Below are positions 50,711 to 61,853 of a stretch of 64,000 nucleotides of DNA, piece after piece. Every line of letters starts with the position of its first letter. Positions within the stretch are counted from its first letter, which is position 1. A program made the translations under genes and the position numbers. The notes below the pieces were generated by a model. That model searched no databases, was not told the origin of the DNA, and saw only the letters and a list, made by a program, of their open reading frames with translations. The stretch is from Pterobdella sp. o SKG-2022 (lineage: Eukaryota > Annelida > Clitellata > Hirudinida > Piscicolidae). The DNA is taken from the NCBI GenBank assembly GCA_964035795.1, contig OZ038326.1, forward strand, positions 5,941,759 to 6,005,758. The letters are read 5' to 3'.

Positions 50711-50847
50711 CGATTTGAATCAAACACTTTCATTAACTGTATAATAATACGAAACTTTTCTTAAGTTGAACTCACATTATCAAGTATACAAACTTTGCTA
50801 ACTGCCATGGTATTATTATTCAGTAAAAAAGTGTTTGATTCAAATCG
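50711..50847 (+). ncRNA. Hairpin element, copy C, in the BPI-like 3' region
   Basis: The arms 50711-50750 and about 50809-50847 pair over nearly their full length (CGATTTGAATCAAACACTTT at the outer end, then ATAATAATAC). The core 50749-50784 reads ACGAA, ACTT, TTCT, TAAG, TTGAA, CTCA, CATTATC, AAGT. It differs from copy B at 4 of 36 core positions. It starts 112 bp after the BPI-like stop codon with no polyadenylation signal in between, so it could lie in that gene's 3' UTR. Confidence 0.55.
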
Positions 50848-52237
50848 TTTTTTTTTAATAGGCTAGTTCAGTTATTAGTTAAGTTTATATTGTTATAACA
50901 CTTGAAAAAACAAAAACTATTGAAAACTCAACGTTTTCATCGTTTTGGTTTCTCTTTATTAAACTTCTGATGCATATGAATCTATTTTGAGGGTTTTTGG
51001 CACAGGTAGTTGAAATATTCTGTTATCTTTGTTCTTATAGTCTTTAAACATACATTTTTTTAGTTTTTTATAATTTCAAGTTTTTCAAAAAAAATTTTAC
51101 TTAGGCAAATTCCTCACAAACGAAACTTTGGCACACTTGCTCATTCATAGTTTGAAATTATTTCGGTCTCTTCGTTGTTGACGAAACTAAGATTTTTTAA
51201 ATGCTCAAAACAAAAAAATGTTGGTTTTGCAATCAAACTTTTTATCACATGTTCATCATACATTTGGAAAAAAAAATTTAATTATCTTATATACAAATTC
51301 AGCTTTCAGTAGCTTTTCAAAACTAGCCAAAAATAATAAGACTTTACAATGAAAAATTAAGAGTTTTAACAAACATCAAAGAATGTAAAACATTTGGTTT
51401 TTTAATTTTATTTTTGAACTCAAGGTGCCGTCTTTTGATAAACGATGAAGATGACCACAAAAATATTTCCAAAATTTTTTCATCTATTAAATTTTTTTAA
51501 ATCTAATCACAATTTGGGTTTTAACAGACGATCTCATTTTCATTCTAAACAGAAACGCTATAGTTAGAGATCTCATGTATATTTTTTAAATCACTAGGAA
51601 AGTATGTATCTGAATAATGATCTATTTTCTTAATTTTATTCTTTTTTTCTGAATATTTTTGAAATTTATTTTCATAGAACTTGGTGGCAATCATGATAGG
51701 TTGCTACCTCTCCATTTAAAACAAATTTTATTTTGGCTTGAAACTTTCTGTTGTACCCTCATTCCTTCTTCATCAAAATTTTAACGATAAAAATTTTTTT
51801 ATTACTTTTTCGAAGTTCTTGTTGCGTCTGTTTTCCACTAAGGTAGTTTCCTAGGAATAAAGATATTAGTGAAAAAGTTATCAAACACTATATGCTGTCC
51901 TGGTTGTGGGTTAAATGGTTTGATCATTTCAAGAGGCTCTATCTTCATAGTAGAAAACAAAAGATTATACAACAGTTTTTTTGAAAATTCTGTTGAAAGC
52001 TAATTAAAAATTTTACTTTTCATCTAATAACGTATATCCCTAAATAATTTAAAAATAATAATTTTTAATATTCAAAATTTCATTAAAAATAATATTTTTG
52101 ACATTTTCAATAAGCTCAGTTCACTATGCAAAAAAAAAAATGATTTAAAAAAATAGAAGAACGATGTTTAGGTTACAGTTGTATCTTACTTACTAAACAG
52201 TGCTTACTACTAAATAGTAATTTTGAAAGTTTTCAAT
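50848..52237. other. AT-rich intergenic stretch
   Basis: I see no gene here. The end of this stretch must hold the CSTF1 promoter, but I cannot point to a core element. Confidence 0.55.
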
Positions 52238-54024
52238 ATGAACACAAAGCAAGGTTTTGGTATAAAAGAAAGAGATCAATTGTATCGGCTGATAGTCAGG
52301 TTAATTTTATTAAATAATTTTCACTATAGCATCTAAAATTAAACCTAATTTTTTTTCATGCTATCAAACAGCCAATTGTTCTATGATGGATATCAGAATC
52401 TGGCAATACAATTGGCAACCAACATCAAAGTGCATATGGCTTGTCCTCCTTCTGATCGCCTTCTCAAAATATTTTATCTTGGTTCAAAAATTGAAGAAGG
52501 TAACTGTAAATAATATTTATAAAGAATGACTAATGATATTTTTAATTTTTTGTATACCAAATAATTTAAATGCAACTTATAGAAAATGAAGAAAATGAGG
52601 ACACATTGAACAATGGAGAAACATTCTTGTCTGGGAGGGGACTTGACTTGGAGTTCCAGACTGAAGGTTTCATACTCATTTTGGGCTTGAAAATCAAGCT
52701 ATAATTGAAGTTTCAGTAAGTGTCTTAATATATCAAGTTTATCATTACAACAATATTTTTGTTCTCATCATAAAGTTTTCATTTATTTTAATCAATTTTG
52801 TAATTCCACCGTGAAGCAAGAGATAAGTCTTCAGAGATCTTTGAGTATGAGACCTGTTATGTTACGGCTCACAAAGCTCCTTGCCGCACTGCAGCTTTTC
52901 ACCCCAATGGCCAGCTCATTGCCACAGGCTCTGAAGATGCTTCTATCAAGGTTGGTGCATACAAACTTAGTTGAATAGTAAGTTGTTTCTCACAGAAGTT
53001 TCATTGACATAGTTAATAGGTCACATAAAACGATACTTAATCTGAAATTTTTTATTTAATTAAAAATACATAAACATGCATTTTGCTGTGTATAAACATT
53101 ATACTAACCAACCTACTCAGCCATCCATACCCACCAACCTACTCACACCCCAACACAGATCTTGGATGTAGAAAGGATGTTGATGAAGAACTCAATGCCA
53201 TTTGACATTCTTCAACAGGAAACACTGCAGCAACAGATGGAAAACCACCCTGTCATTAGAACTCTGTATGACCATACTGCTGTAAGACTTAATCATTATC
53301 TTCATTATTTTATAGTTTTGTTTGAGACAAAGGCAAAGATTGGTGTTTCGAGCTAATGTGTTAATTACTAGTGTAAAAAACACACTTGTTGTGTATTTCT
53401 TAAAGTGTTGGTATTACCTTTATACCCTCCACTCTGTAACTACCAGAGATATACTTTGTTGTAATGGCTTCAAAGTGGAAAGGTTCTGGTCACAGATTTC
53501 AAATGCAGAATATATTAAAATCCTCAAATTGTTGATGTTGGATGTAAGCCTATTGAGCTGCATGAAAAGCAGCCAGTTCTGTTATCTAAGACTCATTGCA
53601 TAAGATGATGCTGAAGCTAGTACAGTTGCTTGAGTTAAGTCTGGTTGGAAAAGCTTAAAGTACTGTTGCCAATGTTCAACAGCCAAGCTATTTCTCATAG
53701 ACAAAGAAGTAGATAATTCTGCATGTTTTATGAGTACCATAATTAGTGGGGTTAAAACCAGATTTAATCTTGCTATTTAATTATCTATCAGTATAAGTAT
53801 TATTATTATCATACCTCGACCAAGAAATCATCTTTATTATTATTACTGTTGTTATTATTATTTTGATTATTATAATTATCATCACCACCATCATTCTTTC
53901 AGGAGATCACCAGCGTGGTTTTCCATCCACACCACCATGTTTTGGCTTCAGGAAGCAAGGATTTTTCACTCAAGTTTTTTGACTACTCCAAACCATCCGT
54001 CAAAAAAGCACACAAATCCATACT

Positions 54025-54092
<68 letters not shown>

Positions 54093-57000
54093 GACATCAA
54101 TCAAAACAATAGCATCATTTATCAAAACAATAACAGCAATAAAAGCAGCAGCAACAACAACAATAGCAACAAGCAAAGCAACAGCAGCAACAAGCATAGC
54201 AACAATCAAAACAAAAGCATCAACAACAATCGAAACAATAGCAACAACAAAAATTCGAAAAACAAAGAGCAACAACAACTACAATAATAGCAACAGCAAT
54301 CAAAACAATAGCAACAATAACAACAGTTTTGACAAAGTCTTATCCTGCACGTTTCCGAGATGCAACAGAGTAGCTGCCAGTAAAGCAGGTCTGGCAAACC
54401 ACGTGAGACAGAAGCACCAGACACAAGTAAGCATAAAGTGACAATACTGCGGGCTGAACTTCAAACCACAAGGCATTTATAACCACAAGAAAAAATGCTC
54501 ATCTCTCAATCCCTTGCACCTACCTCATGGTGGATGAACGCAAAAACAGTGTGTGTGTTGAACATGTGCATTTGGTTGTTTCTTCAAGAAGCAAAACCAT
54601 TGAAAATTAGTGCTGATAACAAAACAAAAAAAATATTTTTTAAAATATTATTATCATTATTTATAATTTTCATTATTTTTGTTATTATTATCATAATGAT
54701 TGTAGGAAGCAGCAGAGGTGAGGTGCTTAAGCTTCCATCCCACCGGAGACTACATCCTTGTGGGCACACAACAACCTACGTGTTAGTTTTTATTTTTATT
54801 ATTATTGTTATTATAATTTTTTTATTTTTTGTTTTTTAAGTTATTTTTTTATCATAGTTTTTATTAGTTTATTTCATATTTGTCCATTACGAGCTTGTTG
54901 TTTTTATATATTTTTGATATTATTTATGAAGATTCTTTTTATCCACATTTTCTTATTCCATACTTTTCATTATTATTATTATTATTATTACACCTCAAAC
55001 CCTAGTAAGGTTATACGACGTGAGAACGGCAGAGTGCTTCGTTTCATCCCACCCCAGGGACCAACACACTGCGCCCATAACTGCTGTTCGTTTATTATCA
55101 TTATTATTGTTATCATTATTAATACTTTTTTCATTCCAGCGTTTTAACCAGTGTTATCATTATTTTATCATTTTTATCTTAATATATTGTTATTATTTTA
55201 TCATTCCATTATTTAATTTTTCATTTTTACTGAATTTTTAAATTATTTCTTTATATTATCTTTCCAAACACAACCTTTCCCCAAATCTATCTTCTAGTTT
55301 TTTTATCTACCTATCCATTCTTTCATCTTCTAAAACCTTTCTCAACTCATCATCACTTCATATAGGTGAGTTACAACAGTACAGGTAGCATTTACGTCAC
55401 ATCCTCCAAAGATGGCACTCTTAAGGTATCCTTGCTTGTGTCTGTTTGCAACATTGTATGTTTTTTGTTATAATTATTTGTATTGCTTGTGTACCGTTTT
55501 TTAGTTTTTTTTTTTAAATTGTTTCATCATTTTAGCAATTTTTTTCATTATTTTTTGTATATTTAAGTAATTCTTTCTCATCATAGTTTTTTATATTTTA
55601 AAATAACCCCACTATGACCACTCCATCATCAACGAAACCACACAAGATGAACTCTCCTGTTTTGGGTCATACCATTGACTCATATAACCCTTTAAAAAGT
55701 TTCACCATGTATTTACGCATCCAATGATTTTTTCCATGCATAACTACGCCATTTTATACTTCACCATACCATTATCTTATAAAAGAAAACTTTCTTTTTG
55801 AACCTTACACGGTAAGGTACTCAAATGATATAAATTCATACAATGAAAAAAGCTTCTACTCATGCACATCGTGCTCTCCTGCATAATGTCATCTACCATA
55901 GTGTATACTCTAAACAGTATCAACTATTTCACGTCTCCGCTGTATCACCTTTTATTTTTATAAAATTTTTAAATTTTATTTACATATTTTGTTTTACTTT
56001 ATCTCAACCTATTATATTTTTTTATATAGCTATTTTATTTTATTGACATCGCTATCCTTTTTTCGTGTTTTTATACTCTAAAGTATGTAAATTAGATATT
56101 TCAAACGCCCCGTCAATTCCACTTATCTACACCATTCACCATAAGCCACCCTCAACGCCAAAAAAACACCCCCCTTTTCAGGTGTGGAGTGGTTCTTCCA
56201 ACAGATGCATCAACACTTTCACAGGGGCCCATGATGGTTATGAGGTGTGCTCTGCTGTCATTTCTGACAACTCCAAGGTATGAGTGGGGATGGTGGTGTT
56301 GAAAGGTTATTGGTTCTAGCATTGTTTTTTTATCGTTTTTTAAATTCTATATGCCTATTGTTCTGGATTTACATTGTTTCAAAAAACCTTCTCCATTTTT
56401 TTTCTTTCAATTACACATGTTTCTTAATGTAATAGAGCTAATATTAAATTTAACAGCCTGGTTTGTATTTTTATTTTCATACTTTTGTATCGTTTTAATA
56501 AATGCATCGAAAAAATATTATTTCATTTAAAAATTGAACTTGAAAAAATAAACGATATCTCTAAAAAGTTTCAATATTAGATGCAATATACCATATATAA
56601 TGTATAAGTTATTATTATACATCTTAGATGCTATTGTTTGAGGCATTTATAAGGACTGGTAGTGACCATAATGAACTCATCGAATGACAAACATTACTGC
56701 AGTACATCTTGTCCAGTGGGAAAGATTCCCTTGTGAAACTCTGGGAGTTGTCTACCTCTAGGTGCAAATATAGCTGTCTAGCTATCTATCTATTTATTTA
56801 TCCATCTATCTATCTATTTCTGTTCGTTAGTTAGTTATCACTAGTTATCTATCTTTTCATCTATCTATCTTGTCCGTCACAGGTGCTTGATAGCTTACAC
56901 GGGTGCAGGAGTGACAGGCAAACAGGAGCACCGCACCAACGCCATTTTCAACCACACCGAGGACTACGGTTTGAAATTATACTTAACTGTAGTTTTAATA

Positions 57001-60000
57001 TGTTTTTGATTCTTCCGTTTGTATTCTCGTGTTGTTTTTTTGTTCAATGATAGCAAGATGCTACCGATATTTTATTGTTTACATAGATAGATATATTTAG
57101 TTTTCAATATTATGAGCTTTATTAAAATTTCTAGTTCAAATAAAATTTATATTATTATTGATATTGTATTCAATTTGAAAATTTTCCATTGATTGTTTAA
57201 GGTTTGAAATGGCTGTTAATAAGGTAATTAACTAACCTATTAATCATTTAAATTATTATGTTTAGTTAGTTAGTAATATTCGCTTCATCTTAAAATTAAC
57301 GATATTGACATAATTTTACTATTGGTGAAGTAGAATAGCCTGGATTATACAATTGTATGAGGCACTCTAGTGTAGTATCAATAACCTAGGCCGACTGCTG
57401 TCAACCCCAGTTACTGGGACAAGTACAACAGTGTAATATCATTGGATTAATGATAATAAAGGTCTGATTTTTGTTTAAAAATTTCCACAAAATGTCAATT
57501 GATAACGAAAAGCTTTGTGAAAGTTCCTAAATGAAAGATTACCTTACACAACTTAATTTCAAATTGATGATGCCTACTGCATTCATAGATGTTGATAGTC
57601 GTACAATCAAGATGTGGCTTTGATGTTGATATGATAAAGCGTTTTAAAACCAACCTAGTTTGCAAAATGTATGTCTTACAAATAAATATTAGTAATAAAT
57701 AATCGAAAATACACACTGATGCACAAATTGAAAAGTTTCTGGTAGTTACCACAATGCTTTTTTTGCATACAAACGTTCATCTTCATTCAAATGAAGCAAA
57801 AGACGTTAAACGAGTGATATCAATAAGGCTTCAAACATTTATAAGTTATCTAAATCTCAGTGCAAATTAAATCCGTCTTAGATTTTAATAAGCTCGATAG
57901 GGAACAACCATAAAAATTATATTCATTATCTAGCGTTCATATATTTTTAGTGCGTTAGCTTTCAAGCTTTGAACGAGGTTGTTTTGAAGGCATTCATAAT
58001 TGACATAATTATCAAAAATCTCATATTTACCATCTTAATTGGCACTAAAGTGGCTCAAAAGCTCTTGAAGTTGATACCGCTATAATTATGTTCTTCGTTT
58101 TAATCCCTTTTCGCACTATGTTGTATATCTTATATTTCATATTATTTAATGTTGTCTTGCATTGTGTCACAGTTTTTTAATATAAGGTATTGTGTTGTAT
58201 CATCGCATTGCATTGCATGGCATCATATGGACTTTCATCTAACCACCACAACACACCACGTCTCACCCACAGTACTCTTTCCTGATGAGAAGACAACAAG
58301 TCTGTGTTGTTGGGACTCGAGGAATGCAGATCGACAAAAACTTCTCTCTCTAGGTACGTTCCTTCTTGTAGTCTTATACCATGTTATTATTATCATTATC
58401 CTTTTATTTTTATTATTATTATTTCTGTCTTATTGTTGTACAAATCGTCTTTAAGGATAAGGCTTTTGATATCAATTTGAAGTTTAATAAAAACACAATT
58501 TTCGTGTTTTGATCGCTCATTTGTTGATAGGGTCGAACCCCATAAAAAATACGGCTGTAAAGATGATAAACAATGATGATGATGATGATGAGGATGAGGA
58601 TGAAGGTCATTCTGTCAACCCTTTTCAATATTCTTCTTTTCCATACATAAATTTTCATAGACTGATAAGTCTATTCCTAGTTATAACATACTCACAAATG
58701 AATGGAATTTTTATTTTAGTTTAATTTAACATCAATAATGATAACAATAAATAAGATTTCATAATAAAGGTAAACTTATCAAAAGTTACATCTCCATTTT
58801 CAATGAATTTATTGGAGAATTTTTCATGTTCGAAGTTTTATTTTTTAAATTTTTATAGCATGAAATACAAGTTTAAAAAGTGGTGTAAAAACTGCTAACT
58901 GAGGGCACTTCTTAAAACAAACGACCTTCTACGCATTATATTTTAAAAAATTTTTTATTGTTATTGCATAAGGGTTCAAATATTAAAGATTCATGAAGCA
59001 GAGTCAAATTACGTTGTTTTATTCTGTATGTTTGTTTGTTTCTTTTTTGGTGTTGGTGATGTGATGGGTGTATTGATGATAGTGCGGGAGGTGTATTGGT
59101 GGTGTGCTGGGTGTTTTTGTAGGATGGTGGTTGATGTTAAAACGTTATTTTTGTTTTTTCACCATTTTCATTATGAATTTTTGCATTTTCAAATACATTA
59201 ATGTTAAAAAAAAGAAAAAATTACAAAATAATTATTTTTTTTTCTTTTTTCTCGATATTAAAGAATTTAAAAATACTTTATTTCAAGAAGTCAAAAAAAA
59301 GCGTGATTAAAAGATTTTTTGTCGGCGGCATAAATAGAAACTGAGGTTTCAAACCACGGAACTTGCGGGTTTCCAGCTCATTACATCTATTGACATGTTG
59401 GGTGCTAAGAATACCATTTGACAAACTCAGTTTTCAAATTCATGTCATTATGATTTTTTTATAAAAATAATATAAATTATTCTTTATTATTTTTTCTTTG
59501 AAACATGTTCTTTATTCTTCAAAACCGGGACCGTTCAATTCTTGAAAGCATGTTTCACTCCCAAGAACAAATAGCTTAAACAAACAGTGTTTGTTTGAAA
59601 AATACTAGACTTTTTGATCTTAAAATTTTTTAAGCGTGAATTGAAATAGAGGTAAAATAATTGATTTGAGAGAAATTTTCACATGGTATTGCTAGGTGAA
59701 GGTCAGTCAATTAGTTTGATTATAAAACCTCGAATTTAAATTTAAGAATTATCGAAATATGCTTAATACTAAGAATATATCAAAAAGCTTTGTCAAAATG
59801 AAAATTCAAATATCGTCGTGTTTTTATGATTCATAATTTCAGGTTTTATCGCCTTTGACCTTTTTGATTCTTTGTATAAAGTTTTTCGAAGTTAAATTGC
59901 TTGTATTAAAATAATTTCTATTCAAAGAATTTAAAATAAATTTTTTCTAAACAGTGTAGTTTTAAAATTAGGAGTTTTGAACATAATTTCGTCAAAGTTT

Positions 60001-60369
60001 CTGGAATATACATGTTAATTACAGGGAAAACATGCAAAATAATTAGTGTTTAATATTTTGAAAATAAAACTAAAATATCAACTTTTTTATGTTGTATTTA
60101 CTCCATCATTGAAAGTGGAATTGAATTTCATTTTTTTTTATTTTTATCAAAACAGCTTTTTTCAAATGCTTTTCAAGTCAATCGCCATCATTTCCAGAAA
60201 AAACTCACACAGGTTGAAATTGATACTAAAGTTCAAAAACTACCACAACACAGGTCACAACGGACTGGTGCGGTTCATAGCACACTCTCCCAACTCGGCC
60301 TCTTTCCTCTCTTGCAGTGAGGACTTCAGGGCTCGTTTCTGGTACAAGAAGACCATTGAGAACGATTGA
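52238..60369 (+). CDS. CSTF1: Cleavage stimulation factor subunit 1 (CstF-50), complete
   Basis: Fourteen exons: 52238-52299, 52372-52499, 52583-52666, 52817-52950, 53159-53281, 53903-54025, 54706-54781, 55006-55085, 55366-55425, 56182-56277, 56703-56761, 56883-56968, 58273-58353 and 60254-60369. They sum to 435 codons plus TGA, close to the human protein. The N-terminal dimerisation region reads [19 protein letters not shown]. Seven WD40-type repeats follow, with [99 protein letters not shown] and the end [16 protein letters not shown]. CstF-50 is part of the CstF complex that promotes cleavage and polyadenylation of pre-mRNA in the nucleus. The exon 4 acceptor could be 52817 or 52823 (two residues' difference). 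Intron 6 begins inside a TG microsatellite. Confidence 0.95.
54026..54091. repeat. (GT)n microsatellite at the intron 6 donor of CSTF1
   Basis: About 32 uninterrupted GT units start exactly at the exon 6/intron 6 boundary, so the GT of the 5' splice site is the first repeat unit. A low-complexity A/C/G-rich stretch (CAACAA, AGCAAC units) follows to about 54310. Confidence 0.97.
54310..54537 (+). pseudogene. Degraded two-zinc-finger fragment inside CSTF1 intron 6
   Basis: The frame reads [19 protein letters not shown] and then VRQKH, a C2H2 finger. A second finger follows, [19 protein letters not shown], in which the first expected Cys codon is a TGA stop. Paired fingers of this kind accompany retroelement ORFs in invertebrates, so this is probably a retroelement remnant; that origin is inferred. 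It is not part of the CSTF1 protein, because exon 6 joins exon 7 in phase. Confidence 0.5.
56766..56880. repeat. Imperfect (TCTA)n microsatellite
   Basis: ATCTATCTATTTATTT, CATCTATC and related units are interrupted by TTAGTTAG. The tract lies in the CSTF1 intron between exons 11 and 12. Confidence 0.9.
57389..57451 (-). mobile_element. Dispersed repeat, inverted copy in a CSTF1 intron
   Basis: It is the reverse complement of 23895-23957. The longest shared block includes TCAACCCCAGTTACTGGGAC. The flanks do not extend the match clearly, so this is a fragment. Confidence 0.6.
57637..57690 (+). mobile_element. CR1-like 3' tail fragment in a CSTF1 intron
   Basis: ACCTAGTTTGCAAAATGT followed by CTTACAAATAAATA matches the 3' ends of the LINE copies at 37255-37300 and 48690-48725. 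Only the last 50 or so bases are present. Confidence 0.5.
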
Positions 60370-60514
60370 GGGCTGCCTGGGGGTTGAGAGGCTCTATAAA
60401 TGTTTTGAGTCCCACTATTATAGGCTAAATTGAATCATAATCGTAAGTAAAATTTGAAAGATTCTTTTTAGTTAACAATTTTATATAAACTGTTTCAAGT
60501 TTGTTTTTATTTTC

Positions 60515-60520
60515 AATAAA
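60515..60520 (+). terminator. Polyadenylation signal of CSTF1
   Basis: AATAAA lies 146 bases after the CSTF1 stop. Another AATAAA lies further on at 60633-60638. Confidence 0.7.
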
Positions 60521-60623
60521 AGCCACGTTGATAATTTTGAATTGATAAATGCCATCCACACATGCCCATATGCAGTAAAACTATAGCAATTTTTTTGGGG
60601 CTTTGTAAAGAAAATTTTGAATT

Positions 60624-60629
60624 TTTATT
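60624..60629 (-). terminator. Polyadenylation signal of the reverse-strand inhibitor-2-like gene
   Basis: TTTATT on the plus strand is AATAAA on the minus strand, 28 bases beyond the stop at 60657-60659. It is about 105 bp from the CSTF1 signal on the other strand, so the two transcripts nearly or actually overlap at their 3' ends. Confidence 0.55.
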
Positions 60630-60656
60630 TATAATAAATCAAGTATAAAAGATGTA

Positions 60657-61853
60657 TTATTTTTTAGCGTTCTTCGACTTTGTTTCTTTTTTGCTCTCCC
60701 TTTGTGAGGCTCCATTGCTGGACATGGAACTAGGTTTGTATTCGTTGGAGTAATGTTTCTTTCTCTTCTCTTTGAACGAGTCTCTTACTTTGAGTTTGGG
60801 CTGCTGAGCTGCAGTGGTAATGAATAAATGTACTGAAGTAGTGAGAGATGGTTGTGCTGTGATTTTAATGTAATATAAGTTGTTTTTTCATGAAATTAAT
60901 GTGGTTTTTTTGAGAGATTGGTGTTGGGTAAGTGCGCAAAAATTTATTCAAAAAATTTTCATTGTTTAACTGAAGATAAAAAATAATTATTTTGAATTTA
61001 TTCAATCTATCTGAATGGTTTACTACGAAATCATCAAAATAAATTGATGTTTTTTAAATGATTCCGTAAAAAATGTAATAAAATAAAGGAAAATTTTTAA
61101 ACTAACTAGTGGACTCCGACTCATCTGTCGAAGCTGTAGGGGTCAATAATTGTCACAAATATCATGATTAGGTCCTCACATGTTTAAATTTATATCCAAT
61201 CATTTTATAGTTTCAACATAAAATTATTTCATTTTTATACTGTCAGTTTTTTGACAACGAAGTGCTGCATAGGAGAAAATTGTATTTAGTTAGCTGTGCA
61301 AATTTAAATAAAAAAATTGGAATTATAAAAATAAGTAATATAAAACGCTAATTCTATTTATTTTATCAGGTCTTAATTATTTTCATAAAATTCTTTATTA
61401 AGTTATTTAGTAATCTACTACATGTTTGATTTTTAGTAGTTTTTTCTTGTATTTTTGTGAAAGAAGTTCAATTTCAACATAAATAAGTTTTTTCACTGAA
61501 TTTTTCAACCAAAAAAATTATTTTTCACAAGCTTATTTGTATAATAATTAATAAACGTCTTAAAACATTAAGGAAAAAAAATATTTTTTATAAATCTTAA
61601 AAGATCAACCAAAATCCGGAAAAAGGTTTTGAAAAATAAACTTAAAAGTTTCGTATAAACTCAATAAAATATTATTATATAAAACAAATTTTTTTTCAAT
61701 AATTTTATATAATAAAATAACGAAAAAACAGTTTTGCATAATCCTGCTTAGAAATATTATTCATGAAAAGAATCAAACACTTTTAGAATGACAAGCATTA
61801 AAAGTATATAAAAAAAAATCAACCAACCATCTTCAGCTTCCAACTTTTGCAAC
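60657..61853 (-). CDS. Protein phosphatase inhibitor 2-like protein, 3' part
   Basis: Three minus-strand exons join in phase with GT..AG introns: 61853-61828 (26 nt, LQKLEAED), 61133-61107 (27 nt, STDESEST) and 60808-60657, ending in TAA. The C-terminus contains KLKVRDSFKEKRKKHYSNEY and a Lys/Ser-rich tail. The FxxKRKxHYxxE block preceded by an acidic DESES stretch resembles the KLHY region of PPP1R2, which inserts in the active site of PP1. The family call is an inference from this motif. The exons carrying the other PPP1R2 motifs were not found in the window and presumably lie beyond 64000. Two exons under 30 nt in a row are unusual. Confidence 0.5.

Noticed and set aside
53300..53760. GC-richer part of CSTF1 intron 5 with a 93-codon frame
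   Set aside because: Exons 5 and 6 join in phase without it and match CstF-50 continuously. The frame is Cys/Leu-rich and unrecognised.
59320..59400. Possible tRNA-derived SINE with GGTTTGAAACC on the minus strand
   Set aside because: Only a B-box-like string is present. No A box at proper spacing and no tRNA fold could be drawn.
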